Assembly (NCBI RefSeq): GCF_025244845.1
Contig: NZ_CP104264.1
Coordinates: 496,001-560,000 of the forward strand
Source of the DNA: Arthrobacter sp. zg-Y1171
GTDB taxonomy: Bacteria > Actinomycetota > Actinomycetes > Actinomycetales > Micrococcaceae
Length of the DNA stretch: 64,000 nucleotides
Direction of reading: 5' to 3'
Made by a program: the position numbers and the translations under genes. Below are positions 16,924 through 25,872 of this stretch, in pieces. The notes under the pieces are model-generated. The model was not told the DNA's origin. It made no database searches and worked only from the letters and a program-made list of their open reading frames with translations. Positions within the stretch are counted from its first letter, which is position 1; every line of letters begins with the position of its first letter.

Positions 16924-17454
16924 TTACTGCCCGAACTCTTCCCCTGCGAGAGTGATCAGCTCTTCCTCATTGGCCCTCACATCCACCGGGCGTTTATCGG
17001 ACAGGCGCCGGTGGGATGTGTAGAACCACAGGGCAATCCGCTCATCCGGCCAGCCGGCTTGGCGGCCCATCCGGACCACATCCTTAACCGTGGGAAGCAC
17101 CCGCTCAGCATTCCAGTCGAACTGGAAACCGGGATACAGGAACTGCTCTCCCCGCTTGACCACCAGGATCCTCCCCTTCCCGGTGAGCTGGCGGGCCATC
17201 GAATTGGGGCCGCCGCCGAAGCCCAGCTGCTGGGCTATCTGGGCCACGGTGTACAGGCCGTCCTCCCGTTCCATCGACTGCCACTGCGCCTCCGGCCCCA
17301 CCGCATCGGCTTTCCCCGGGCTGCGGGAAGAATCAGGGCCGCGGGAAGGCTCAGGATTGCTCGAAGAACCAAGCCTCGGGGAAAATCCGGGTGCCGGCCG
17401 CGGGGGAAGGGAACTGTGTTTCTGGGGTTGTTTCCGGGTTTCGCGATCGCTCAT
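16924..17454 (-). CDS. Hypothetical protein with antitoxin-like C-terminal domain
   Basis: About 176 residues from the ATG at 17454. Residues 1-55 are disordered, rich in Pro, Ser, Arg and Gly. The rest is folded: YTVAQIAQQLGFGG looks like a helix-turn-helix start, and the end (ERIALWFYTSHRRLSDKRPVDV) recalls the closing motif of Xre/MbcA/ParS antitoxins. No toxin (RES-domain) gene adjoins it, so an orphan DNA-binding protein is as likely. The RBS is weak, so the start is uncertain; a start nearer residue 57 would remove the disordered tail. Confidence 0.6.
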   Translation of the reverse strand: MSDRETRKQPQKHSSLPPRPAPGFSPRLGSSSNPEPSRGPDSSRSPGKADAVGPEAQWQSMEREDGLYTVAQIAQQLGFGGGPNSMARQLTGKGRILVVKRGEQFLYPGFQFDWNAERVLPTVKDVVRMGRQAGWPDERIALWFYTSHRRLSDKRPVDVRANEEELITLAGEEFGQ

Positions 17455-17586
17455 GCCGCGCACGCTACCGCGGCGGCGGGAGCAGGGGCAGAGTAGCGAC
17501 GAGATCCAAGGGTTCGACGGCGGGCCGGTCTCCGGAGCGGGGCACACCGCACGGAGTCTCCCGGCGGAACATGGAAAACTGGAAGC

Positions 17587-18252
17587 ATGCAGCCGTTCGA
17601 CAAAGTCCAGCCCATCGTCCTGCTCGTGGACAAGACTGATCCCGCCGCCCACCGCGACGCCGTGGCCGCGGCCGCCGTCGCCAGCGTCCGGGCCTACACA
17701 TCCACCGAGGGCAGCGAAGCGTGGGAGAACTGGTTGTACGGCCGGTTTACGAAGACCGTCCGCCGGGCCAATCCCAGTACCTTCGGGCGGCTGGCTGCTG
17801 AAGCGCCGTCGGGGGCGGTGACGGTGGGCCGGGCGCAGGCCATCGCCTTCGAACCGGTCACCTACGACCAGATGCCCAAGAACCTCGCGAAGCTGCAGGT
17901 TTCCGGCACCCAGCTGCCGGATGACGCCCCGGTGCCCTGGCCGGGAAACGCCCCGGTGATCGTCCTGAACGCAGACCTGGACATGTCGACCGGCAAGGCC
18001 TCCGCCCAGGCAGCGCACGCGCTGCTGTCCTGGTACCTGCAGCTGGACCCGACCGCCCGGCAGGCGTGGCAGGACGCCGGGGAACCTGCGGGAGTCCGCT
18101 TCACGGCCGGGAAGCTTTTCGCCGAGTCCGCCGCCCGCCCGGGAGCCGGACCGCTGATCGTCGACGCCGGAATGACGGAGATTGCCCCGGATACCGCGAC
18201 GGCGTTCGTGGAGTCGGCCAGCTTCAGCCCGGCTGCCGGGCTGCCCGTCTGA
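17587..18252 (+). CDS. PTH2-family peptidyl-tRNA hydrolase-like protein
   Basis: A 221-residue protein whose second half carries the PTH2 signature: VIVLNADLDMSTGKASAQAAHALLSWY (M-S-x-G-K-x-x-A-Q-x-A-H-A), the Lys being catalytic in archaeal and eukaryotic Pth2. PTH2 enzymes release peptides from stalled peptidyl-tRNA. The N-terminal ~100 residues (VQPIVLLVDKTDPAAHRDAV...) are an extra domain not found in minimal Pth2 (~120 residues). Actinobacteria also have the bacterial Pth1, so this is an accessory or specialised copy. Confidence 0.8.
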   Translation: MQPFDKVQPIVLLVDKTDPAAHRDAVAAAAVASVRAYTSTEGSEAWENWLYGRFTKTVRRANPSTFGRLAAEAPSGAVTVGRAQAIAFEPVTYDQMPKNLAKLQVSGTQLPDDAPVPWPGNAPVIVLNADLDMSTGKASAQAAHALLSWYLQLDPTARQAWQDAGEPAGVRFTAGKLFAESAARPGAGPLIVDAGMTEIAPDTATAFVESASFSPAAGLPV

Positions 18253-18294
18253 CACATAGGCCCCGGGTGCCGGCGCCATGATAGAAAGACTCGG

Positions 18295-19554
18295 GTGAGC
18301 GAGACCAAGGGGACACCGGCAAACACCACCGCAGGCGGCCGCACCCTGCCGATCTGGCTGGTCGGCATCGCCGTGGTTCTGGTCGCCGTCAATCTGCGGC
18401 CCGGCGCGTCCTCCATCGGACCGGTCCTCGCCGAGCTGCAGGCCGCACTGGACCTGGACGCCACCGCCGCCGGAGTGCTGACCGCGCTGCCGGGACTGAC
18501 CTTTGCCATGGTGGGGGCGCTCGCCGTCGCACTTTCGCGCAAAACCGGCATCAACGGCGCCATTGTCCTGGCGCTGGGGGTGGTGGCAGCAGGCCTGCTG
18601 GCACGGGCGCTGGCAGGCTCCGCCGTGCTCTTCCTGATGCTTACCGTGCTCGCCTTCGCCGGCATGGCGGTGGGCAACATCCTCGTCCCCGCCTTCATCA
18701 AGCGCCACGGCGGGTCGCGCCTGGCCCTGCTGAACTCCGTGTACGGCACCACGCTGGCCCTGGGCGCCAGCCTGCCGCTGCTGCTGGGCGGCGTGCTGGC
18801 CGGCAGTGATCCGGCCGGCTGGCGGCTGAGCCTGGGGGTATGGGGCGCAGCGGCCGTGGCGGCGTTTATCCCGTGGATTCTCGTGGCGCTGCGGGCAGGC
18901 CGTGACCCGCTGGCGGCAGGCGAGCCGCGCCGGACGAAGGGCGCCCGGATGCGTTCGTCACGCACCGCCGTCGCCCTGAGCATCTTCTTTGGCGTTCAGT
19001 CCATGCACGCCTACGTCCAGTTCGGCTGGGCTGCGCAGATCTACCGCGACGCCGGACTGGAACAGGCGCACGCCGGACTGATGGCCGCGATCATTGCCGG
19101 GCTTGGTATCCCGGGCGGCCTGATCATGCCGGTGCTGGTGGCACGCTCGCCGCGCCTGCGGACCTACATTGTCGGCCTGGGTGTCTGCATGGTGGCCGGC
19201 TACAGCGGGCTGCTGCTGGCAGCGGACACGCTGCCCTGGCTCTGGGCGCTGTTCCTGGGCGTTGGCGGGTTCGCGTTCCCCACCGCGCTGGCACTGATCA
19301 CCGCCCGCTCCCGGGAACCGCGGGTCACCGCGCAGCTCTCGGGCTTCATCCAGCCCGTCGGCTACTTGCTGGCCGCCATGGGGCCGTTCGCCATCGGCGC
19401 CCTGCACGATGTCTCCGGCAGCTGGACCCTGCCGCTGGCACTCCTGATTGCCTCCGCCGCCGTGATGGTCGGAGCCGGCATCCGTGCAGCCGCCCCGCGG
19501 TTCGTGGACGATGAACTGGCCGCGGTGCCGAAACGCCCGGTGATAGGTTCGTAA
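18295..19554 (+). CDS. MFS transporter, CynX/NimT type
   Basis: 419 residues, 12 predicted TM helices. The opening (AVVLVAVNLRPGASSIGPVLAEL) and VLTALPGLTFAMVGALAV fit the cyanate/nitroimidazole (CynX/NimT) branch. It begins with GTG; TAGAAA lies 7 bases upstream, so the mRNA may be leaderless. Substrate unknown. It is followed by an SDR gene on the same strand after 50 bases. Confidence 0.88.
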   Translation: MSETKGTPANTTAGGRTLPIWLVGIAVVLVAVNLRPGASSIGPVLAELQAALDLDATAAGVLTALPGLTFAMVGALAVALSRKTGINGAIVLALGVVAAGLLARALAGSAVLFLMLTVLAFAGMAVGNILVPAFIKRHGGSRLALLNSVYGTTLALGASLPLLLGGVLAGSDPAGWRLSLGVWGAAAVAAFIPWILVALRAGRDPLAAGEPRRTKGARMRSSRTAVALSIFFGVQSMHAYVQFGWAAQIYRDAGLEQAHAGLMAAIIAGLGIPGGLIMPVLVARSPRLRTYIVGLGVCMVAGYSGLLLAADTLPWLWALFLGVGGFAFPTALALITARSREPRVTAQLSGFIQPVGYLLAAMGPFAIGALHDVSGSWTLPLALLIASAAVMVGAGIRAAAPRFVDDELAAVPKRPVIGS

Positions 19555-19604
19555 GGACTGGCACTACCGCTGGCACCCTGCTTAGACATGAGGAAGGCTT
19601 GCAC

Positions 19605-20372
19605 ATGAATAACCGTTTTGAGGGCAAAGTCGTCATTGTTACCGGCGCCGGATCCGGCATCGGCGAGGCCGCGGCGCGGGGCTTCGTTGCCGAAGGAGCC
19701 ACCGTTGTCCTGACCGACACGGTGGCAGAGAAAATTGCAGCCACCGTCGCCGACCTGCCTGAGGGCACGGCCACGGCCGTCGTCGCCGATTCCGCCAACT
19801 GGGACGATATCCGCAAACTGGTCGAGGACACCGTGCAGCAGCACGGGCACCTGGACGTCCTGGTGAACAACGCCGGCACGCTGGCCAACGGGCCGGTCGA
19901 AGAGACCGACGTCGAGGAATGGCACCGCGTCATCGAGACCGACCTTTCGGGCGTCTTCTACGGCACCAAGGCCGCGATACCGCACCTGATCGAATCCAAG
20001 GGCTGCATCGTCAATACCTCCTCCGTGTCCGGCATGGCAGCTGACTGGAACATGAGCGCCTACAACGCGGCCAAGGGCGGGGTAAACAACTTCACCCGCG
20101 CGGTGGCCCTGGACCACGGCAAGGACGGGGTCCGCGTGAACGCCGTGGCTCCCGGGCTGATCTGGACCGACCTGGTCGAGGACAAGAAGGACGACGAAGA
20201 GCAGAAGGCGAAGTTCGCCGAGCGGATTGCCCTGGGCCGCCCGGGCCAGCCGGACGAGGTAGCGGACGCAATCCTGTTCCTGGCCTCCGACGCCGCCCGG
20301 TTCATTACCGGTGCGATCCTGCCCGTCGACGGCGGCACCACGGCGAGCAACGGACAGCCGCAGCAGGCCTAA
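19605..20372 (+). CDS. SDR-family oxidoreductase
   Basis: A 255-residue classical short-chain dehydrogenase. Cofactor motif VIVTGAGSGIGEAAARGF (TGxxxGxG), NNAG at LVNNAGTLANGP, catalytic Ser in NTSSVSGMAADW and YxxxK in MSAYNAAKGGVNN. The C-terminus (FITGAILPVDGGTTA) is the usual FabG-like ending. AGGAAGG 7-8 bases upstream selects the ATG at 19605. Substrate not predictable. It converges with a second SDR gene 19 bases away. Confidence 0.92.
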   Translation: MNNRFEGKVVIVTGAGSGIGEAAARGFVAEGATVVLTDTVAEKIAATVADLPEGTATAVVADSANWDDIRKLVEDTVQQHGHLDVLVNNAGTLANGPVEETDVEEWHRVIETDLSGVFYGTKAAIPHLIESKGCIVNTSSVSGMAADWNMSAYNAAKGGVNNFTRAVALDHGKDGVRVNAVAPGLIWTDLVEDKKDDEEQKAKFAERIALGRPGQPDEVADAILFLASDAARFITGAILPVDGGTTASNGQPQQA

Positions 20373-20391
20373 GGGCCGGGCCCCGCGGAAG

Positions 20392-21150
20392 TCAGCGCAG
20401 GTGCGAGGCGCCGTTGACGTCGATCACCGTGCCGCTGACCCACACCGGAGCCGCCGTGGCGAGCCAGGCTACGGTCGCAGCCACTTCCTCCGGCTCCGCG
20501 ACCCGGTTGAACGGACTCTGCGCCCGGATGGCTGCACCGCTGGCCCCCTCCAACGCGGGGCGGCCCATCCGGGTGTCCACGAATCCCGGTGCGACGGCGG
20601 CGGAGAAGATCCCATGCGGCGCCAGCGCCACGGCAAGGGACTGGGTGAGGGAGTGCAGCCCGGCCTTGCTGGCGCCGTAGGCGGCGTTCTCCGGCTCACC
20701 GCGGTAGGCGCCGCGCGATCCCACATTCACCAGCCGCCCGCCCGCCGGACCCGCGGGCCGTTGGACCAGGTGCTCGGCCATCAGCCGGCAGAGGTTCGCC
20801 GGTGCCAACAGGTTGATGTCAATGGTCTGCCGCCATGCCTCGTGCCAATCGGCAAAAGACCCGGACAACACCGGCTGGGCCCGGAAGATGCCCGCGTTGT
20901 TCACCAGGACATCCAGGCCGCCGAGCTGATCCACGGCCTCGGCGAAGATCCGCTTGCACTCCGCGGGGGAGGACAGGTCCCCGACGACGACGGCGTGGCC
21001 CGTTCCGGGCAGCGTATCGGCAACCCGGCGGGCGGCGTCGGCGTCGTGCCCGGCGTGCACCGCCACGGTGTGGCCGGCGTCCGCGAGGGCGGCTGCGATT
21101 GCTGCTCCGATGCCCCGGCCTGCGCCGGTGACCAATGTGTTTGTACTCAT
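20392..21150 (-). CDS. SDR-family oxidoreductase
   Basis: 252 residues. TLVTGAGRGIGAAIAAAL, LVNNAGIFRAQPV, VNVGSRGAYRG (Ser), and YGASKAGLHSLTQ (YxxxK) give a complete classical SDR active site. It ends VWVSGTVIDVNGASHLR, a variant of the usual DGG tail. It resembles 3-oxoacyl-ACP reductase-like SDRs more than the convergent neighbour, from which it is clearly diverged, so the two are not a recent duplication. Confidence 0.92.
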   Translation of the reverse strand: MSTNTLVTGAGRGIGAAIAAALADAGHTVAVHAGHDADAARRVADTLPGTGHAVVVGDLSSPAECKRIFAEAVDQLGGLDVLVNNAGIFRAQPVLSGSFADWHEAWRQTIDINLLAPANLCRLMAEHLVQRPAGPAGGRLVNVGSRGAYRGEPENAAYGASKAGLHSLTQSLAVALAPHGIFSAAVAPGFVDTRMGRPALEGASGAAIRAQSPFNRVAEPEEVAATVAWLATAAPVWVSGTVIDVNGASHLR

Positions 21151-21172
21151 CGACCGAGCGTACCGGCAGGCC

Positions 21173-22999
21173 CTACGGTACGGCGGAACGTGATGCTTCC
21201 AGGGCGCGGATCAGGGTGGCGGCATCGTAGGGGCCGTGGTGCCTGCGGCGCCCGATGAAGAAAGTGGGAGTTCCGTGCAGGTCCATTGACTCGGCGTCCA
21301 GGGCATCATCCAGCACACGGTTGCTGACCTCTGCCGAACGCAGGTCCGCTTCGAACCGGTCCATGTCCAGCCCCAGGCTCTCCGCTGCACCCAGCAGATC
21401 TTCGGGGAGCAGATTGTCCTGGTGCTCGAAAAGGTGCGCGCTGTATTCCCGGAAGCGCCCCTGCCGGTCCGCGGCCTCTGCCGCCTCGGCGGCCGCAACG
21501 GCATTGGGATGGACCCGGGACAGCGGCAGATGGCGCCAGACATAGCGCAGCTCGGCACCGAAATGCCCGCGCACTTCCATGATGGTCCCCGTGGCCCGGC
21601 TGCAGAACGGGCACTCATAGTCCCCATATTCCACAAGGGTCAACGGAGCATCTGCGGGGCCCACCACATGGTCCCGTGCCGGATCCACCGGCCGGGCCAG
21701 CACCTCACCCGGGGGAACGGCAGGGCGCCGTCCCTCCACTGCCCGGAAAATGATGGTTCCCGCCGCGAACGCCAGAAGTGATCCGGCCAGGACCGCCACC
21801 CGCGCTTCGTTCTGCACCGCGGGGTCTTCGATGGCGAGGCCGATGATGAACAGGGAGATGGTGAATCCGATGCCGGACAGGGCGGCGCCGCCGGCGATGC
21901 GGCCCAGGGTCAGGCCGGGGCCGAACTCGCCGATCCGCAGCCGTTGCAGCACTGCCGCAGCACCGAAGATGCCGATGAACTTTCCCAGTACCAGGCCGCA
22001 GACAATGCCCCAGGCGAGCGGAGAACGCAGGGCTAGTTCCAATGTTGGCCCGTCCAACCGCACTCCGGCGTTGGCAAGGGCGAATACGGGCAGGATCAGG
22101 TAATCCACGTACGGGGTGTAGGCACTGTGCAGGCGTTCGTTGATGGAGAGGGACTCCCGCACGCTGTGCACCGCTGCCCGGGCGTACCGGGAATTGGGGG
22201 ACTGACGGAAGACACGGGTCTGCTCCAACGCATGCTCCACGTCCCTCCGGGCGGGCGGAAACACGGGGACCAGCAGGGCAATGCCGACGCCGGCCAGGGT
22301 CGGATGCACGCCCGAGGCGTAAAAGGCCAGCCAGACCAGCACCGCCAGCACCGCGTACACGGCGCCGCGACCGTACGGCAGGTACCGGGTCAGTGCGACG
22401 GCAGCCAGCCCGACGAAGGCCAGCAGCAACGGCACGGGTTCCAGATGGTCGGTGTAGACCAGGGCAATGATGCTGAGCGCGGCAACGTCGTCGACCACTG
22501 CGAGGGTCAGCAGGAAGATCCGCAGCCTGCCGGGAACCCGAGGTCCTGCGACGGCCAGCGCGCCCAGCAGGAACGCGGTGTCGGTGGAGATGACTACGCC
22601 CCACGCACCTGCATTCTCCGTGCCGGACGTGAACAGCAGGAAGACTCCGGCGGGCACGGCAATCCCCGCGGCCGCGGCGACCACCGGAATCACCGCCCGG
22701 GACCGGTTGGTCAACTCCCCGAGGGCAAACTCCCGCCGCACCTCAAGTCCCACAACGAAAAAGAACACGGCCATGAGTGCATCGTTGACCAGCTCCCGCG
22801 TGGTCAGCTCCAGATCCATGCTGCCGGCACGCACCTCGACGGTGGATTCCCAGAACTCCTCGTAGGAGGCGGCAAACGGTGCATTGGCCCAAAGCACCGC
22901 CAGAATGGTTGCCAGCAGCAGCAGAGCGGCAGGACGCTTTTCCGCGCCGCCCCTGCCGGTGGCAGCGGTGGTGGCAATGCGGTGCGGGCGGGCCGGCAT
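21173..22999 (-). CDS. nhaA: NhaA Na+/H+ antiporter fused to a DsbA-like thioredoxin domain
   Basis: 608 residues. The first ~420 are NhaA: ELVNDALMAVFFFVVGLEVRREF, the Asp pair needed for ion exchange in LLTLAVVDDVAALSIIALVYTD, and about 11-12 TM helices. Residues ~440-608 are a thioredoxin-fold domain of the DsbA/DsbG kind, beginning DHVVGPADAPLTLVEYGDYECPFC with redox motif CPFC. Such NhaA-thioredoxin fusions are known in actinobacteria. It swaps external Na+ for protons or the reverse; the redox domain may regulate the channel (inference). Its ATG is 2 bases after the phosphatase stop, so both are one operon. Confidence 0.93.
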   Translation of the reverse strand: MPARPHRIATTAATGRGGAEKRPAALLLLATILAVLWANAPFAASYEEFWESTVEVRAGSMDLELTTRELVNDALMAVFFFVVGLEVRREFALGELTNRSRAVIPVVAAAAGIAVPAGVFLLFTSGTENAGAWGVVISTDTAFLLGALAVAGPRVPGRLRIFLLTLAVVDDVAALSIIALVYTDHLEPVPLLLAFVGLAAVALTRYLPYGRGAVYAVLAVLVWLAFYASGVHPTLAGVGIALLVPVFPPARRDVEHALEQTRVFRQSPNSRYARAAVHSVRESLSINERLHSAYTPYVDYLILPVFALANAGVRLDGPTLELALRSPLAWGIVCGLVLGKFIGIFGAAAVLQRLRIGEFGPGLTLGRIAGGAALSGIGFTISLFIIGLAIEDPAVQNEARVAVLAGSLLAFAAGTIIFRAVEGRRPAVPPGEVLARPVDPARDHVVGPADAPLTLVEYGDYECPFCSRATGTIMEVRGHFGAELRYVWRHLPLSRVHPNAVAAAEAAEAADRQGRFREYSAHLFEHQDNLLPEDLLGAAESLGLDMDRFEADLRSAEVSNRVLDDALDAESMDLHGTPTFFIGRRRHHGPYDAATLIRALEASRSAVP

Positions 23000-23001
23000 G
23001 G

Positions 23002-23769
23002 CTACACCTGGGCGGGTACCGGCTGCACCAGCTTGCTGCGCAGGCGGCCGATCAGATCCGACGTGAGGCCGCCGGAACGAAGCACCGCGGCAGCGCCGCC
23101 CGCCCTGCCGTCAAGGGTTGCCAGCATGGACCGCATCGCAGCCGGGTGGGCGGCCAGCACGGGATGATCTGCAGGGATGTCATAACCGCCGCTGAGCTCA
23201 GCAAGTCCCAGCCGTCGGTAGACCTCCGGGAGCCGGGCCTGGGTCCGGGCGTAGTCCTCGACGACGGCCTCCGGCTCCGCACCCAGCACGGTCAGCAGCG
23301 CTGCGGCGAACAGGCCCGTTCGGTCCTTGCCGGCGGCACAGTGGAACAGGACAGCACCGGGGGAGTCGGCCACAGCCTGCAGCCCCCGCACCAGGGCCTC
23401 TTTCCGGGAGACGAAAGTCTTCGCGTACCACTGGCCCACCTGCGCCGGGGAACGGACCGACTTCAGGAGTTGCCCCGCCAGTTCAGGCGGGGCGTCCATG
23501 GAATCGGTCAGGGGCAGGGCCAGATACTGCACCGGGTGGTCTGCGGACGGACCGCGTCCGGTGCGTTCCGCTTCGTCGGCCGAGCGCAGATCAATGATGG
23601 TGCGCAGGCCCGCCTCCACGAGTTCGGCTACCTGCTCCGCGGTGGTGGTCGCGACGTCGTCGGCCCTGAGCACCAGGCCCGCGCGGATCTTCCCCCCGTC
23701 CACTGGAATTCCGCCCAGGTCCCGCAGGTTCGCCAGCGGCGTCGGGGCAGGAATGATGGGTTTCGGCAT
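23002..23769 (-). CDS. Protein-tyrosine phosphatase, PtpB/MptpB type
   Basis: 255 residues. It begins MPKPIIPAPTPLANLRDLGGIPV, the 'NLRDLGG' opening of tyrosine/serine phosphatases related to mycobacterial PtpB. The P-loop is LFHCAAGKDRTGLFAAAL (HCxxGKDRT), which in PtpB gives triple specificity including phosphoinositides. GGAGG 9 bases upstream fixes the ATG at 23769; 36 further in-frame codons upstream are not needed. It is first in an operon with the nhaA fusion. Confidence 0.9.
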   Translation of the reverse strand: MPKPIIPAPTPLANLRDLGGIPVDGGKIRAGLVLRADDVATTTAEQVAELVEAGLRTIIDLRSADEAERTGRGPSADHPVQYLALPLTDSMDAPPELAGQLLKSVRSPAQVGQWYAKTFVSRKEALVRGLQAVADSPGAVLFHCAAGKDRTGLFAAALLTVLGAEPEAVVEDYARTQARLPEVYRRLGLAELSGGYDIPADHPVLAAHPAAMRSMLATLDGRAGGAAAVLRSGGLTSDLIGRLRSKLVQPVPAQV

Positions 23770-23929
23770 GACAGGTTTCCTCCCGGGTGCCATCCGCCGG
23801 GCATGGCCGGCGGCGCTTGTGGCCACCATCTTAGGCACGATCGGCTGCGTGTGCCCCGACACCCGACTATGAGGCACGGCTCACAGGGCGATAGGGTGAA
23901 TTCGATCTCGTTCTCTGAAAGGCCTCTCC

Positions 23930-25456
23930 ATGCACCGTCGCATTTCCCATCCCGGACTCCAGAAACTCGTTATGACCGCCGAACAGGCAGCGGCCATGAT
24001 TCGCCCGGGAATGACCGTGGCGATGAGCGGTTTTACCGGCGCAGGCTATCCCAAGGCCGTTCCGCAGGCGCTCGCAGTCCAGATGGAAGCCGCGCACGCA
24101 AAGGGCGAAGACTTCCAGATCAAGGTCCTCACCGGCGCCTCGACGGCCCCGGAACTCGACGGAGTGCTGGCCAAGGCAGACGGCATGGAACTGCGCCTGC
24201 CCTACCAGTCCGATCCCACGCTTCGGAAGCGGATCAACGACGGCGAACTCGAGTACATCGACATCCACCTCGGGCACGTGGCCCAGTACACCTGGTTCGG
24301 TTTCTACGGGCATGTGGACCTGGCCGTGATCGAGGTAGTCGGCATCAACGAGGACGGCAGCCTCATCCCGTCCTCCTCCGTGGGCAACAACAAAACATGG
24401 ATTGAGCAGGCAGACAAGGTCATCATCGAGGTGAACCGCCAGCAGCCGGAGGCCATGGACGGCATGCATGACGTCTACTACGGGACCGCACTGCCCCCGC
24501 ACCGCAAGCCCATCATGCTGGTGAATCCGGATGACCGCATCGGGGAGCCCTACCTGCGCCTGGACCCGGAGAAGGTCATTGCCGTCGTCGAAACCGACGC
24601 ACCGGACCGCATGACTCCGTTTGCAGCCCCGGACGAAACCTCGCAGCAGATCGCCGGGCACCTGCTGGACTTCTTCGAGTCCGAAATCAAGGCCGGCCGC
24701 CTGACCAACAAGCTCCTGCCGCTGCAGTCCGGGGTGGGCAACATCGCCAACGCCGTGCTCGCCGGGCTCTCCACCGCCGGGTACACCGGGCTCACGGCCT
24801 ACACCGAGGTGATCCAGGACGGCATGCTGCACCTGATCCGGGACGGGGTGATCCGGGTGGCCTCCGCGACGTCGTTCTCGCTCAGCCCGGCCGGCATCGA
24901 GGAATTCAACTCCAACATCGACTTCTACCGCAAGCGCATCATCCTGCGGACCCAGGAGATCTCCAACCACCCCGAGCTGATCCGCCGGCTGGGCTGCATT
25001 GCCATGAACGGCATGATCGAAGCCGATATCTACGGCAACGTGAACTCCACCCACGTTGCCGGTACGGCCATGATGAACGGCATCGGCGGCTCCGGGGACT
25101 TTGCCCGCAACGGCTTCCTCTCCGCCTTTATGTCCCCGAGCACGGCCAAGGGCGGGAAGATTTCCGGGATCGTGCCCATGGCGGCCCATGTGGATCACAC
25201 CGAACACGACACCATGCTCATCATCACCGAGCGGGGCCTGGCGGATCTGCGCGGCCTTTCCCCCAAGCAGCGCGCCCGCGTCATCATCGAGAAGTGCGCG
25301 CACCCGGACTTCCAGCCGCTGCTGCAGGACTACTTCGAGCGCGCCAGCCGGGACAGCCTCGGCAAGCACACCCCGCATCTGCTGGACGAGTCCCTGTCCT
25401 TCCACCAGCGGTTCGTGGAAACGGGTACCAGCCTGCCGCAGCCCGCGGTTCCCTAG
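23930..25456 (+). CDS. Acetyl-CoA hydrolase/succinyl-CoA:acetate CoA-transferase family protein
   Basis: 508 residues, the normal size of Ach1/SCACT-type class I CoA-transferases. The catalytic Glu that forms the CoA thioester lies in GLTAYTEVIQDGMLHLI, and the CoA-binding glycines in VAGTAMMNGIGGSGDFARNG. These enzymes move CoA from succinyl- or propionyl-CoA to acetate, or hydrolyse acetyl-CoA, linking acetate use to the TCA cycle. GAAAGG precedes the ATG. It stands alone, divergent from the phosphatase. Confidence 0.92.
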   Translation: MHRRISHPGLQKLVMTAEQAAAMIRPGMTVAMSGFTGAGYPKAVPQALAVQMEAAHAKGEDFQIKVLTGASTAPELDGVLAKADGMELRLPYQSDPTLRKRINDGELEYIDIHLGHVAQYTWFGFYGHVDLAVIEVVGINEDGSLIPSSSVGNNKTWIEQADKVIIEVNRQQPEAMDGMHDVYYGTALPPHRKPIMLVNPDDRIGEPYLRLDPEKVIAVVETDAPDRMTPFAAPDETSQQIAGHLLDFFESEIKAGRLTNKLLPLQSGVGNIANAVLAGLSTAGYTGLTAYTEVIQDGMLHLIRDGVIRVASATSFSLSPAGIEEFNSNIDFYRKRIILRTQEISNHPELIRRLGCIAMNGMIEADIYGNVNSTHVAGTAMMNGIGGSGDFARNGFLSAFMSPSTAKGGKISGIVPMAAHVDHTEHDTMLIITERGLADLRGLSPKQRARVIIEKCAHPDFQPLLQDYFERASRDSLGKHTPHLLDESLSFHQRFVETGTSLPQPAVP

Positions 25457-25478
25457 GCGCGAAGCCGAGGGTGCGGGC

Positions 25479-25859
25479 CTAGCTCCCGCGCAGCCGGTCC
25501 AGCTCGCGGCGGTCCTTCTTGGTGGGCCGGCCGGCGCCCCGGTCCCGCACCGGAATACCCAGTGCCGGAGCTGCCGGGCGGGCCGGCGTGGTGTCCGTGA
25601 AGCAGTGCGATGCCGCCTCGGCACCCACCCGTTTATTGATCAGCTGCCGTACCTCGAGGATCCGTTCGAAGCCGGGCTGCCGGATCCGGACGGTGTCCCC
25701 GGGCTGCACCGGCTGCGCTGCCTTGGCCGGATTGCCGTTCAACCGGACATGGCCGGCGCGGCACGCTGCTGTGGCCGCGGACCGGGTTTTATAGGCGCGG
25801 ACCGCCCACAGCCAGGCATCCACCCGGACGGTTTTGGAAGTGCTCGCTGGAATGCTCAT
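25479..25859 (-). CDS. S4-domain RNA-binding protein (HslR/Hsp15-like)
   Basis: 126 residues. The S4 fold occupies residues ~10-60: VRVDAWLWAVRAYKTRSAATAACRAGHVRLNG then AQPVQPGDTVRIR. The basic tail includes GAGRPTKKDRRELDRLRG. Hsp15-type proteins bind 50S subunits carrying stalled nascent chains; that role here is by homology. It lies 13 bases after an HNH gene on the same strand. Confidence 0.88.
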   Translation of the reverse strand: MSIPASTSKTVRVDAWLWAVRAYKTRSAATAACRAGHVRLNGNPAKAAQPVQPGDTVRIRQPGFERILEVRQLINKRVGAEAASHCFTDTTPARPAAPALGIPVRDRGAGRPTKKDRRELDRLRGS

Positions 25860-25872
25860 GGGAGTTCCGAGT

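Noticed and set aside
17455..18708. N-terminal extension of the 16924 gene to 594 residues
   Set aside because: The extra part is antisense to the PTH2 gene and lacks any homology-like pattern; the plausible start is the ATG at 17454.
20392..21150. Recent duplication of the two convergent SDR genes
   Set aside because: They share only family motifs; the rest differs strongly, so they are separate SDRs that happen to be neighbours.
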